DNA from: Metaphire vulgaris
Lineage: Eukaryota > Annelida > Clitellata > Crassiclitellata > Megascolecidae
Length of the DNA stretch: 64,000 nt
Reading direction: 5' to 3'
NCBI GenBank assembly: GCA_018105865.1
Contig: CM030865.1
Span: 2,942,716-3,006,715 of the forward strand
The notes beneath the pieces are model-generated. The model did not search any database. It saw only the letters and a program-made list of their open reading frames with translations, and had not been told where the DNA came from. How positions within the stretch are numbered: position 1 is the stretch's first letter; the number at the start of each line of letters is the position of its first letter. The position numbers were made by a program, and so were the translations under genes. This document shows positions 31,638 through 44,427 of this stretch, piece by piece.

Positions 31638-34600
31638 ATAAGGCTTTGGATTTGTCTAAACAGACATCGCTGTTTTTGCGACAAGAGTCACAGCCAACCA
31701 GCATGAGTTTCATCGATGCGTACCCGACGCAGAGTGAAATTGACGAAGGAAAGTACCGTCCCAGTAACCTCAGAATGACAAAATCAGATTCCGACCCTAT
31801 CGGATTATTTCTCGTGACCTACAGCGCAGGCGGAGAAAAGCTCCTCTTCCGATATCCGTACGAATCAACTTTAAACCCCGACGAGAATAAATCTGGTAAT
31901 ATGCTGCATTTTATTTATTTCTTAGTACTACTAACTAATAATAAATAATAATAATAATAAATACTAACAATGTAATAACAAGGTATAGAGAGGTTCAGAT
32001 AATGTGATCCATGCAGGGCCACTGAGAGAAATTCTGGGCCCCTGGGTAGAGTAGTCATACCCTCTGTAAAGCGCCCTTGTTTTTGGTTATGCTCTGTTTA
32101 TGGCGCTGTATAAATAATCCAGTATACAATACGATACAATTCAGTAGGATCTGTCTTGTGTGAGAACCACTATGTTCCACTCAGCCATTCATTCACATTA
32201 TGGTCTTGCTGTGTAATCTTATTATTTGTCCTCTTGTCCTCTAATAAGTTTGTTCCTGTATTCTTCTTTGTCTTCTTGTCTTTCAATTTACAAATAACAA
32301 CAAAACTTTGCAGTATACGCTGTCATATGTGCCTCATTCATTTACTATACTCACTGCTTCTACAATGCTCATCTGATAGTGAACATGGATTGTCTCATTG
32401 TAAATCCACGTTCCATGCAATCTAGTTGTTTGTTCTGGGCCATTCCTTGACCTCAAAGCACTAGGGCCCATCCATATAGTACATATGCACTGATGACAAA
32501 TTAATATTAATTGCTGGGTAATTTTGACATTTTTATGTTTTTGAAGAACTAAAATGGCAGACAACTTGAAATGTTGACTGTTGTGTGTATGAAAAATTTG
32601 TTATTAACATTTAATTTAAATGAGGTTATTTCAGAAGAAGTTTGGGATGGATTTTTTGAAAATCTGATTTTATTTATTTTTATTTGAAGGTGATGCAGCA
32701 TAAAAGGATCAATTTCAGTGATGCTAATATATAATATAATAATATAATATCAATATTATAATAATATAATAATAATATTATGATGTGCATATTTCGATTT
32801 CAGATTATTCGAATAATCGATTTATAATGAAGGACTCCCTCATTGTTTCTTATGAAGTCCCAAAGTGAGTTTCTGTGAATTTATGAAGAAATTATTTAGT
32901 TTTTGATGCAGACTTTTAAAAAATTTTCTCTGTTCCCACACAAGAACTGAATGTCCTATCCAACTAATCTAATCTAATCTAGTCTTAAACTTCTATAGCA
33001 CCACTTCATAATTCATGGAGGCTTCGGCCGATGGCACACCAAATATCAATCACGCAAGATCCGGAAAAATCCTGGATATCAGACCGGACAACCTGATGAT
33101 AGTCTATGGTGGATAAACCACGTGGAAAAGATGAATTTTTAGTCTTGTTCTAAGACATTATAGCCAGCCTGTTTGAGCTCATCCCTATAGTACGTACGCA
33201 AAAAAGGCATATTTTCAACCCCCCACCCCATTGCACACACTGTACATATGAACAATCTCCAAAATCCAACCCCCTTCAGTGCGTATGTACTACAGGGTGG
33301 CACAAAAAACCGGACTAGTCACATTTAGGTTTGCTTTTAATATAGTCTGGCTTTTTTGTGCCACCCTGTATGTATATATATATATATATATATATATAAC
33401 CCTATATATTCGATATATCTTTTAAAGATGGAATTATCAAAAGATGGAATTACAAATCCAATATAAGTTATAACAGTGGAAACAGCTTTTGTGAAAAATG
33501 TGATCTATGCTGTAATGTAAAGTAATGTAATGTTTACCTACTACAATGGCGGCTAATACATTGGAGTTGACTGACTGGAGAAAGTAAGTATGCATCATTG
33601 ACCGAGTGGCATCTATGTGATCTATGCTGTAATGTAAAGTAATGTAATGTTTACCTACTACACTACAATGGCGGCTAATACATTGGAGTTGACTGACTGG
33701 AGAAAGTAAGTATGTATAATTGACCGAGTGGCATCATCTAAATCTATGTTTTGTTTGTCAGTATCCTGAAAGTTTTTCTTGATAGCAGTTGTTTTGTTGT
33801 TGCCATACTTGGTTGCAGAGTACTTTTTTCTGTTTCAGGTATGACTACAGTGTTGTTGCAAGAGACGGACTATTGACAGGGTAAAGGGGTTTTGCAAATT
33901 TTTCCTCTTGAGATGTTTTCATTTTATTTAGCCTAGTGATTGGTTGAGTGATTGATTGATTGATTGACTCACTGACTGATTGCTTGATATTTTGATGTTT
34001 TGTCTACTGTGCAGCTTTTCTGATAAGGTTCTTGCCAACGATTGACTGTTTGATTGATTGATTGATTGTTTGATTGATTGATATTTTGACGTTTTGTCTA
34101 TTGTGCAGCATATTTGATAAGGTTCACGCTAATGATTGACTGTTTGATTGATTGGTTGATTGACTGATTGATTGATATTTTGGCATTTTGTCTATTGTGC
34201 AGCTTCTCCGATAAGGCTCTTGCCAACCTCTTGGCGCCAACTAAGCCCGACTTCTGCGGACAGAAGTTCGAAGTGAAGATCAACGACGTGAATTTCGTTG
34301 GTTTTCCGACAGTTGTCAATGTGATGAAGGACAGTCTCCACAGCCACCGACTGCAACAGACAGACTTCGTATTCAATGTTGTGTTCGCTTTAAGGGTACG
34401 TGACAACTTTTCGAGAGGGGGGGCGTTCAAATTCCCAGGGGTCCGGCGATCTCTGGGGGCCTGCGCGGGTTAGAGTTAGAGTTAGGATTTTGGCTAGAGT
34501 TGGGATTACTAACTCTGTACATGTCGAAAGGCAGAAGGCAGATGGGGGCCTTTTGAAGGTATTGCCTGCCGACATCTACAAACAAAAAACGGTCATTGCT

Positions 34601-36693
34601 GCCTTTTGCTACTTGATTTGCTCCTCCAAAGTCGTGAGAAGTCTGAGAAGTAGAGGAAAGGGTCACCAGTTTTAAAACTTTCTAGGGGCCCAGCGACTAC
34701 TCTACCCAGGGGCCCAGAATTTCTCTCAGTGGCCCTGTGTGGATGACATTATCTGAAGCTATTAGTTTAGTCTTCCAGAATTCTCTTGCTAATGATTTTC
34801 ATCTGTCGATGAGTTCTGTTATCCAGGCTTCCAGATTTTTCAGTCTTTTTAGTATTGCTTGAGATGCCTGGCATGGGGAATTTTTTTGTATGTGGCCAAA
34901 GGGTTACTTATCCAGTGGATAAATGTAAATATTTTCTCTGCTATTCGGCAAACCCACAGTTAAGTAACTTGATATATTTATTTGCTGTAATTTTTATCCA
35001 TTTGGTTTTGTACTTGTATTTGAGGCTTGGGTTGGCCCAGAAATGGTGGCAACCTACCAGGACCTTTCGAGACAGCTGGCCGTCGCCTTGTGTCACGAGG
35101 AGCACCGGGTTGGTTACCTGTCGACTCAGAAGCAGACGATGCTCAGCATAGTGGATGACTACACATCACACGTGGAAAGTAAGCCTGTTGTTTTTTTCTA
35201 GGTGTCTGTCTACTGTATTTTCACTTGTATAAGACTGTTATTGTATGATTTGTAAATGTTTGTCTACTGTATTTTCACTTGTATAAGACTGTTATTGTAT
35301 GGCTTGTAGATGCCTGTCTACTGTATTTTCACTTATACAAGACTGCTATTGTATGACTTGTGAATGTATGTTTACTGCATTTTCACTTGTATAAGACTGC
35401 AATTGTATGACTTGTAAATGTATGTCTACTGTATTTTCACTTGTATAAGACTCTGCTATTGTGTGATTGACAGCAAATTTAAAAAATCTATTGTCATAGT
35501 GACTCTGGTTGATAAACGTTGCATAACTTTGCCAGTAAATAATCTGTTACATTACTGAGGGTTATACTGTATGTTTGGTAAAATGATATTTTAAAAATCT
35601 AATCTCCTAGTCTTACTTTTTTTTTATTAACTTGAATGCTAAGATCTTCTTAGCATGTAGTTTTCATTTGGGGGAGATATATTGAGCAAACTATTGAGCT
35701 GTTTCTATTTTTAAATGTTATGTTTGTTAAAAATTTTTCTTGACTGCATGATGTTTTATTTCGAACGATTGAAACACGTGTACTGTACTTTATAACAGCC
35801 GACTGCGTGCTTAATGCAGCCATATTCAACAAGTGCCTAGAAAGTTCTTCACTCGCGAAGACTCTTCGCAGGGTCTATGATGAGTATGTCATGTGTTTTG
35901 TTTGCATGTATTTATGCTTATAAATTGTTTTATTGAATTTGAATTTGATTGCTAAATTTGTGGTCTTGAAAAAAATTATATGTAAATTTGTTGATTGTGA
36001 TCCTTTGTGTCTACAGTAATTAATTTTATTGTTAGGTCTACATTTGAAGATTGCTGGTATTAATTTAGTTATGGTCCAATAATATTGTGATTCAAATTCT
36101 GTTATTTAACCCCTTAACTGGGAATCCTGGATATATCCATCCATTTTACATTGAGTTACAGTTAAACATACTGTTAAGGGGTTAGTGGTACAAGATTTCA
36201 ATTTTTCAAGATTCAGCTGGGATAGACTGGTCCCAGGCAAAAGTTTTCACAATTTTTCAGGGTTGTTCACAATTTGTGTGAGTTTAACTCCCTCAGCTCC
36301 CATACAATTATGCATTGAGCTGTACGTTAAAATGGCTGTACTTTATTGTGACCATTTAGTTTAGACCTATCTTGCATTCTGTAATTTGATTTTTAAGGAT
36401 TACATTTTCATTTAAAGTCTTTCAACGTAACCTTGGTAATCATCATTGACATTGCCCCTTCCTGTGCTACTGCTACTACTTCTTCATCCTCCTCATCATC
36501 TTCATCATCTTCTATCATCATCATCTATTATCATTATAATTCATCATGGTCATCTTCATCATCACTTTCATCATAATCATCATCATCTTCTTCTTCATTG
36601 CATCATCATCATCATCTTCATCTTCATTGTATCATCATCATCATCTTCTTCTTCATCATTGTATCATCATCATCATAATCTTTATCTACATTG

Positions 36694-36744
<51 letters not shown>

Positions 36745-37271
36745 TATCATCTCCATTCATAGCATGTACATTGGGTAACAACGTCTTTTCATTCATCTCT
36801 GTTGTCTGCAATTCCATCTTGTCTGGTCCCAGGCTATACCAGCTGTTGACAGGTGCTTGTGGATAGAGTGCCTCTGTGCGTCTTTCGGTATCTCTCATTT
36901 ACTTTTGTCGCTGATCGGTAACATAAGTATTATCAAACCTTGTTGTCATACTTAGGGGCCCGTCCATAAAAAAACTTTGCAAGGTACTTTAAATTCAGAT
37001 GTTGTTTTTTTGCACCAGCATTTGCCTTACTGGTTCTGTTCAAGTTTATATCAACAACTGGATAGCCATTAATTTGTGCCTCAAGCCTAAAGTCAGTGGT
37101 TTGGTCTTCCAAACCTCATGGGGAGACTACCCTTTTGTCCTTCAGGTAAAGGAAGAATCTTATTTTCATATAAAGCCATGTTGATTGCTTTGCTTCAAGT
37201 GAAAGAAATATTTGTGCTAGAAGATATACATCATCACCAGAGTACATGACCAGTTACTACTACTGCTACTA

Positions 37272-37348
<77 letters not shown>

Positions 37349-39531
37349 GGGTTTAGAGCGGTTCAGAAGGATCTGTCCTAACGATGATCTAACCTAACGT
37401 ACAATCTCGCATAGCAATGCTATTTACTAACTCTAGTACTACTACTACACTACTACTACTATTATTACTACTGCTACTTCTACTACTGCTGCTACTACTA
37501 CTACTACTGCTTCTGCTGCTGCTACTACTACCATTGTTATCATTTGTATCAATATTATAATATTTTTGTTGATATATTTCAGATTTTTTTCTCTGAAGGG
37601 CCCAGTTCTTGTTTGCTGTGTACTGTGTTTGACATAGACAAAGCCAATGGAACAGTTTTTGCTTTGAAAATTTGTAAATTTTCCCTAGAGGTTTATCTTT
37701 AGACTTTTGGTGACTGATCGATTCCTTTCCTTATTTATTTATTTATTTATTTATTTTTTATTCTGTTTGTTTGTCGTTTTAGCCGCAAGTTCTACAGCGA
37801 TGCATAAAAGCAATTCGGTAAGAATAGCTTTATAACCGTTGTATTTCATTCAATTTTCCTCAGTTATATATTCATAAAACTATAGAAGATGAAGTCATTC
37901 CTAGTACCAGATTTTTCAGATTTGCCTGTATCTGGTTTTTGCTCTTCATCTGTGAGAACATGTCTCAATGTTGTTCTTGAATTGTGGCTAGATGTCACCA
38001 GTTGCTAAAGGGGGTTTCACAGAATTTTTGTGTACATGTGTCAACTGTTTTATCACTGTGGTCTTCTATTTTAGTTCTATTTTGGTAACAATAAAGTACT
38101 ACAATAAAGTACTATTTTCAGAATTAGTATGAAAATTATTAATACATTATCTTGCTTCATATACTTGTGATATTGTTATTTTGTGTCTGTAGTTCCATAG
38201 TGTTTGTGTTCAATTTAGTCCATACCATGCATTTCTGTTGACGGAAGAAGAACGCGTCCTTGTCGATTCACTGCCTCTCGATGCCAGCCCGACTCTCGTA
38301 AAGTTGATACGAGTTAGCAGTCCGCTGAAGAATCTACAGAGTCTAGCCTCAGAGGCTGATTTAGATATGAGGCAGGTATGAATGTCTCTGTGGTCTAAAT
38401 GTGCATTTATGTCTCTATGGTATAAATTTGTGATTATGTCTCTATGGTATACGTTCATTTGCATTTATGTCTCTGTGGTATAAATATGCAGTTAGGGGCC
38501 ACCAACAAATGACATAAAGCACTTAGGGTGAGGTTCAAACATTTGTTATGATGTGTGATGACGGGGGTTCTGGAAATGTGATGTCACATAATACTAACTT
38601 TTTTAGGTGGCGACTTTTTTGTCAAGATTTTTCTAATTTAAGACAAAAAGAGGGGGGTTAATGCGCTTGTTACGTCATATTTCAGGGGGTCTGACTTTTG
38701 TGATGATGTACTACAAGGGGTAAAAAAAACTGCAAAAATCGTGTTACGTCATTTATGGATTGCCCTTAAAAGTCTTGGAATTTATTGAATTAGCAAAGGT
38801 AACAACTCTGTAATGGGTAAATGTAGACTTCAAAGGGTGGCACTGACTGTATTAAGCTAATGCTTTGTAATATGTCTGCAAGTATCTTTGGCTATCTGTT
38901 TGAAATACAGACTTGGTTCTTCCCATGTGAACTTTATAGTTTAATCAATAACTTTGTTGATTTGCATGTCATAGTACTCTTCAGAACTATCAAGAATAAT
39001 TATTTCGTACATTTTCTGCATTGTATCATGTAGCCAGTAATAGTATCCTACTTCATGCAGTTTATGAGTTTAGACAATAAAAGCTTGTTTATTAGCTTTC
39101 TTTACAAGGTTCGCTTATTTCAAAGATGTTTTTGTATGAGTAGCGTACCGCGCGTGAAATAATCTACGTCGATTGAAGATGTGTGACGTTGTGTTTTGCG
39201 TTTGTGTTAGGTTGTTCGCCTTGTTGCTTCTCTTGTCTACTGGGGAAAGGCTATGATCTTGTTTCCTCTGTGTGAGACAAACAACTATATGGTGTCTCCG
39301 TTGACAAACACGTCATTGTGAGTGCAGAGATATGCTTTGGTTTAGATTACGGAGCAGGAGAAAGTTTGATGGTGTTGGTGGTGGCGGTGGTGGGAAGATG
39401 ATCATGATGATGATGATGATGATGATGATGACAATGATGATGACAGCAAAGATGAAGAAAATGAAGATGATGAGTACACTGAGTGTGATAATGAAGACAA
39501 AGATTGTGATGAAGATAATGATGGGAATGAC

Positions 39532-39584
<53 letters not shown>

Positions 39585-39719
39585 GGAAGAGGAAGAGGAC
39601 AAAAATGAAGATAGTGAAGAAGATGAGGACACTGAATATGATGAAGAAGACAAAGATTACGATGAAGATAATGATGAAAGTGAAAATTATGATGATGAGA
39701 AGGAGGAGGATGATGAAGT

Positions 39720-39775
<56 letters not shown>

Positions 39776-40977
39776 TTGATGACATCGATTGCTCTTGTGA
39801 CCTTGAAGACATTTTCCTCTGGTTATAGGCTGCATGTCCTCATCGGTTATCCGGCCCGACATCCTCGTTTTGACTTGGATTTTTTATGCGGTTAGGATTT
39901 GGTGCACCATCAGCTGATGCTTTTATGCATTATGAAGTGGCGCTATAGAAGTGGGATTTCTACTGGATTGGAGTGGTGGTTTTCTTTGCATGGAAGAAAA
40001 CGCATAGGGATGTGAAGGATGAAATGGATTCTAGTCTTCTGGATATCAGGATACAGAAGGATACATTGTTCATTTTCTGATATCGCAAATTTGTTTCTCT
40101 TATTTGCAGGAATTCCTTGTTAGTTCAACGCTTTCAGGACCATTTTCCGGATCTTTCTCTGCCGATGATCCTAAGCGAGTTCTCGATGCCGTGTGCCTTG
40201 AAAGACCATAGAGATGTGCTGGGCGTCCAACAAAATCCAGTGAGCGTTTTCTTGTTTGCCTATTGCGCATAGCTAGAAGTCACTGGCTATAATAATGGAT
40301 TAATGTAATAATGGATTTATTCAACTCAACAGTGTTTGCACGCAACATACAAGAGTACATTATAATAAAAGCATTAAAAGAACATAATAGTGCCTTAATT
40401 AATGAAATAACTGAAAACAATGTTGGGAAAAGAAAAACTAATGATAGGCTATGTTGTTTTCCACATAGATATGAGATGATCCCTATGGATATATGAGATA
40501 TAGATGTTTTCTATGGATATTATAGTGACATCTGCAATATTGCAATATTCATGGGATGCAGTGGCAGCTCCAGGATTTGGCAAGTGGGGGAGCCGTTGGG
40601 GTGGCAACTTCTAGTCCTGGGGGCCAACCATTTGTTGTTAGGTATGTAGTATTAAGTATGGGGTCCCTACAGGGTGCGCTGGGAGGCAGGCACTTAGTAG
40701 GGGGCACGGGCCTCCCCCTGTGGATGTAGTGAGAAATTGTCTTCCCACCGCACACTGAAATGCAGATTTTGGGAGGGGGAAATTTAAGATTTTGGGCAAG
40801 AATTTCTCGCCCCCCCTTCTCGTCCAGCCTGTATGTAACACTGTTTCAGGGTGATCTTCATCCACTACCGTTTATTTATTTCTATCACTATTTAGACGTG
40901 TTAAATGGTTTAACTAGGTAAGTAAGTAAAGTCTGGGCCTCCCTTGGCTATGCCTCAATTACGACTCCTGTTTTAAC

Positions 40978-41018
<41 letters not shown>

Positions 41019-41549
41019 AGCGATTTCTTCAGGGTCAGGACGTCCAGGTCGTGATTTGGTTGATGCGTCACCGGCTCATCTTCCAGGTCCACACGTTTAT
41101 TCATCTTCTCCCGAAAGACGCCAATGCCGGGAAATCACAGGCGCAGTACCGCCTTCGAGTGCTTTCCAAATCCAGGCACAAGGCGGCAAACGAAGATGAC
41201 GACGACGACGTCGACCTGGAACCGAGTAAAGATAACGACGATAGATTTTCCGGCAAGTAGAGGAGGGTTGCAAATATTCGAAGATAAAATTATAGACTGC
41301 ATTACAATGAAGGTAATAGTGGAAAGGCAAGACAAGAGAGGAAGAGGAAGGCCCAGGAAAAAGTGGATGGATAATATCAGAGGGGAGGACTTTGAAAGGT
41401 ACCAGTTATCAGTAATCAATGGATAGAGATTAACAATGGAAAAAGATAAATTGAGAAAAAGTTTCATGTCTTGCTATTGCCGCTAATGAGCTGGCAGAAA
41501 GCAGCTATGATGATGATGATGATGGTGATGGTGGTGGTGGTGGTGGTGG

Positions 41550-41581
<32 letters not shown>

Positions 41582-41585
41582 GATA

Positions 41586-41617
<32 letters not shown>

Positions 41618-42361
41618 AGACTGCATTAGTATGGGCCCTCGATCTGAGCAGATGGGTGGCAAATGTTTGAAAACTGTGTTCAGACTTTGTTTTAAATTGA
41701 TTCTTTTACGTGAACGGAGAAAAGTGTGACACTCGATTGAATGGGTTTACTGGTTTGTATGAAAGATCAGTAACTTGGGTGTCTTTGTTTTTTCCCCGTG
41801 TCACAGGTCCATCCAGCCGCTTGACAAACCTTCGTTTGGCCCTTCGTCGATGAAACAGAGACATCACAGCCAACCTGGAGAACTGTTTGCCAAATTCACG
41901 GCCGGAGAGCGACAGACTATCTTCGCGTGCACGGCAAAGGAAGAAGACCTGCTGCTATTGGAAAGGTTGAACTGATTACAGTAGAACTTTGATATATGGG
42001 CTCAGTTACAGTGTAAACTCGGTTGTAACGTACCTCTATGTACGGTCCCGTGTGATGCGCTATACCGTATTGGATGGTATTGGATATAACGTACCTCGGA
42101 GATAGCGTACTAAATTTTACAGATCCACTAGGTACGTTTTGAAAAGCAACAGACTCCCGTATAAAGCACTCTACACATACAAAGAAGGCAAAAGAGGAAG
42201 AGGAAGACCCTGGAGGAAAAAGTGGATAGGTAACATCAAAGAAGACTTCAAAAGATATCAAATGACAATAATAGATGGAATGAGATTAACAACGGAAAAA
42301 GATAAATGGAAAAGTGCTTTGTGTCTAGCTATTGCTGCTAATGAGTTGGCAGAAAGCAACT

Positions 42362-42419
<58 letters not shown>

Positions 42420-43272
42420 CTAGGTATGTTTTACTAAGGTTCTACTGTAGTTGGTAGAAGCTAGCTAGCTAGCTTGATTGATTGATTGAATTGGTTGATT
42501 TTAATTAGGATTTGGTTGCTAGTTGACTGTTTGGGAGTGTGTTGATGTTATTCTGATTTAATTTTCAGTGTATTTTGGTCTATGCCAGGGGTGTCAAACA
42601 TGCGGCCCGGGGGCCGGATACGACACCCCCGAAAGCTTTTCATTTTTGCTGGTCTTCCAACGGTGCGGCTTGATACACTCCGGATGGTTCTTCGTTCGGC
42701 AACCAGGGTGATTGCTGGTGTCACAAGACGCGATCACATCTTATGTGATGCAGTGGCGTCATTTCACACTTTTCTTGGGGGGGCGAGAAAATTTGTTTGC
42801 AAAATTTTGGGCAAATTTTAGGCATTTTTGCAAATTTTAGGGCCAATATTGGAAAATTTGCAATTTTTTGATATTTTTTGGCAATTTTTGCAATTTTTTT
42901 GCACATTAATACATTATAAATTAATATTTTCATTTTCTTGGGGGGGGGCACGGCCCCCCAGGCCCCCAAATGACGCCTCTGATGTGATGTCAGTTCTACA
43001 CTGGCTGCCTTATCCTGCCCGAGTTAATTTTTGTGTATTGAGAGCGGTTGCACTATCTCATGCCCGTCTTTGTTTTTTCGACTGTTTTGCATTTCAGACT
43101 CTCGAAGTACTTGAATGGACAGTTTCACCTGGAGGCGATCATGTTCTACGAAAATCATTCGGCGTTCTCGGCTCGTCGCCCTCATCGACAAATTCCGCGA
43201 CGTTCTATTGATAAAACAGCACGAAGAGGCCGACATCGCGTACTGGATTTACATGCGATGACGCCTGTTTAG
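31638..43272 (+). CDS. NPRL3: GATOR1 complex subunit NPRL3, 14 exons, C-terminus frameshifted
   Basis: NPRL3 with NPRL2 and DEPDC5 forms GATOR1, the GTPase-activating complex for RagA/B that shuts down mTORC1 at the lysosome when amino acids are low. Exons: 31638-31895 (likely start ATG 31775; the frame is open upstream to the acceptor), 32804-32864, 33839-33880, 34203-34395, 35025-35178, 35799-35883, 37019-37145, 37783-37817, 38219-38375, 39211-39317, 40110-40239, 41033-41256, 41807-41965, 43098 to the end. Phases match throughout. Recognisable blocks are GEKLLFRYPYES, CGQKFEVKINDVNFVG, FNVVFALR, VYINNWIAINLCL, KNLQSLASEADL, LVYWGKAMILFPLCE, IWLMRHRLIFQVHTF and YLNGQFHLEAIMFYEN. In the last exon the open frame runs to TAG 43270-43272, but the family-like tail (ALIDKFRDVLLI) lies in another frame ending TGA 43259-43261. 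Corrected length is about 585 residues, against 569 in human. Confidence 0.92.
33176..33291. mobile_element. PIF/Harbinger-like MITE, CATCCATATAGTACG family, 3' cut by a mariner MITE
   Basis: Begins GAGCTCATCCCTATAGTACG and reaches GCGTATGTAC, where the mariner-like MITE at 33293-33368 takes over. Confidence 0.65.
33293..33368. mobile_element. Mariner-like MITE, CAGGGTGG family, in NPRL3 intron
   Basis: 76-bp hairpin from CAGGGTGGCAC to GTGCCACCCTG, flanked by TA. It inserted into the end of a CATCCATATAGTACG MITE. Confidence 0.8.
33501..33745. repeat. Two-copy 122-bp direct repeat containing ATG plus splice donor
   Basis: Units start at 33501 and 33618 (TGATCTATGCTGTAATG). Each holds ACAATGGCGGC... 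and ends an open 38-nt stretch at AA|GTAAGT (33546-33583 and 33668-33705), phase 2. See findings. Confidence 0.8.
33990..34225. repeat. Three-copy repeat of an NPRL3 3' splice site and exon start
   Basis: Units of about 93-95 bp contain TTTTGTCTAYTGTGCAGC followed by CTGATAAGGTTCTTGCC or similar, at about 34015, 34109 and 34203. Only the last continues into the exon. Confidence 0.75.
36110..36181. mobile_element. TTAA-specific MITE in an NPRL3 intron
   Basis: CCCCTTAACTGGG to CTGTTAAGGGG, with TTAA on the left and TTAG on the right. Confidence 0.7.
36446..36760. repeat. (TCA)n-rich microsatellite
   Basis: Imperfect then perfect TCA/TCT repeats in an NPRL3 intron. Confidence 0.9.
37258..37560. 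repeat. (CTA)n and (ATA)n microsatellites
   Basis: CTA and ATA runs around a short unit GTTTAGAGCGGTTCAG that recurs (861-915, 32140-32175, 63890-63945) and may mark a SINE family. Confidence 0.8.
38495..38765. mobile_element. PIF/Harbinger-like MITE in NPRL3 intron
   Basis: Starts GGGGCCACCAACAAATGACA and ends GTCATTTATGGATTGCCC, flanked by TTA (38492-38494 and 38766-38768). Internal text (GTTACGTCAT) relates it to the element at 62436. Confidence 0.65.
39395..39785. repeat. (GAT)n-rich microsatellite
   Basis: About 390 bp of GAT with GAA/GAG variants in an NPRL3 intron, 78 bp after the donor at 39318. Confidence 0.95.
41280..41640 (+). mobile_element. Non-LTR retrotransposon 3' end with (GAT)n tail
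   Basis: Encodes KRGRGRPRKKWMDNIRGEDF then RYQLSVING, the classic ORF2 C-terminal RGRPRKxW segment, ending in ANELAESS-like text and a GAT-rich tail. It starts close behind NPRL3 exon 41033-41256. Confidence 0.65.
41979..42447. mobile_element. Pogo-like MITE split by a non-LTR tail
   Basis: Begins CAGTAGAACTTTGATATATG after TA and ends AAGGTTCTACTG before TA. The interior is interrupted by the non-LTR fragment at about 42120-42423. Confidence 0.65.
42120..42423 (+). mobile_element. Non-LTR retrotransposon 3' end with (GAT)n tail, second copy
   Basis: Encodes KRGRGRPWRKKWIGNIKEDF, RYQMTIIDGMRLTTEKDKW and AANELAESNY, then (GAT)n. Inserted in the pogo-like MITE 41979-42447. Confidence 0.65.
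42640..43075 (+). mobile_element. CR1/L2-like reverse transcriptase remnant, interrupted
   Basis: RSATRVIAGVTRRDHI before 42742 and VLHWLPYPARVNF after 42990 form the conserved RT C-terminal order. A 231-bp hAT-like MITE splits them. Confidence 0.6.
42751..42981. mobile_element. hAT-like MITE, CAGTGGCGTCATTT family, inside a non-LTR remnant
   Basis: Inverted ends are CAGTGGCGTCATTT and AAATGACGCCTCTG. A perfect 8-bp duplication ATGTGATG lies at 42743-42750 and 42982-42989. The interior is A/T- and G-rich. A decayed relative lies at 22321-22449 (CAGTAGCATCATTT to AAATGACGCCCTG). Confidence 0.85.
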
Positions 43273-43303
43273 TGTAACTGAATGGAACCCTATTTAGCCG
43301 TGA

Positions 43304-43449
43304 CCTGACATTTGCGCGCCGTCATTTGCGCGATGCTTCTTGATATAATACGTGCTTTTGTCAGTCGCACTTTTGTCGGCGCGCATTTGCTGATTTGACG
43401 TTAGCGCATTTGTCATCGTGCAAATGTCAATCGGCACGCAAATGTCGGG
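43304..43449. mobile_element. Fold-back element of CATTTGCGCG units after NPRL3
   Basis: CTGACATTTGCGCGCCGTCA on the left and inverse GCACGCAAATGTCGG on the right, with similar units between. Its start is 32 bp past the NPRL3 TAG. Confidence 0.5.
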
Positions 43450-44166
43450 GACTCAGGTACCTATTTGGCGTAATGTATTTTGTGTAATCTGTTACAAAGC
43501 TAGTGATGTGTGAGGACACAGCTCGAATCTCGATCTGTTAATAATCTACTTGGTGGGACTTTGTACCAACCAACCGCTTTGTTTTTATGTTTCTAATCTA
43601 GTCCAATGGGATTGGGACAGATTTCTTTGTTTTGCTTGTATTTTATCACTCTAGTTAAAGAACTCCTTGTTATTGATTGTGTGTAATGTAATTCTGATTA
43701 TGTGCCTCTAGTATGTTTCGTGTTATTTTTACTTCATCATAGAGGCAGCGATGCATTTACCATTTTGCGTACCTTAGGTCGTGTGGACCCATCTTCCTGG
43801 GAGAAAAAGTAAGATATTTAAATGTTAAATAATGATTGATTGCTAAAAAGGGAAAGGTATTCCCATACTCGAACGTGTGTTGGGTCCGGCGCTGATCTCC
43901 CTGTACTACGCAAGCAGCAATGCAGGTGGCTTAATACGCCATTAATCTGGAGTAGGGCCTCATTTGTCTTAACTCTTTGGCTCCCCATTGGGCCGATATT
44001 TTGGCTTCATAACATATTGGTTGCACAGTATAGTATGCATTGCTGGAATGAAAGGGTTAAACTTAGCAGAAGGGTGTTTCACTCGTTCGAATTTGCATTG
44101 ATTTGAATTTGCAGTTGCACCATGTTGGCTGTGCTTTGAGATAAGCGTCTGTATTTGTGCTTGTAC

Positions 44167-44351
44167 AGTGAAACCCGCTTAATTGCATAGGTGCCGTGCA
44201 AGCCTTGCTTATGCGATTAACTGGGCTATGCGAATGGCCGGGACGTCTGATAATTAATTGTACGCACAAAACATTGGTTCGGGTTTTTATGTTGTTATGC
44301 GATTATGCGGGTTATGCAATTAAGCGGTATGCGATTAAGTGGGATCCACTG
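44167..44351. mobile_element. Pogo-like MITE, CAGTGAAACCCGCTTAAT family
   Basis: CAGTGAAACCCGCTTAATTG to CGATTAAGTGGGATCCACTG, flanked by TA. Confidence 0.8.
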
Positions 44352-44427
44352 TACTTCCAAAAATTTTATTGGCAAAGATCATTGAACTTGCAAGATTATC
44401 CAAACAAATTATGTCATTATTGCCATG

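Noticed and set aside
39332..39895. 187-codon frame rich in Met and Lys, and its Ser- or His-rich shadows
   Set aside because: It is a translated (GAT)n microsatellite inside an NPRL3 intron.
41124..41426. Separate gene overlapping NPRL3 exon 12
   Set aside because: The upstream half is an out-of-frame shadow of the NPRL3 exon, and the downstream half is a non-LTR retrotransposon tail.
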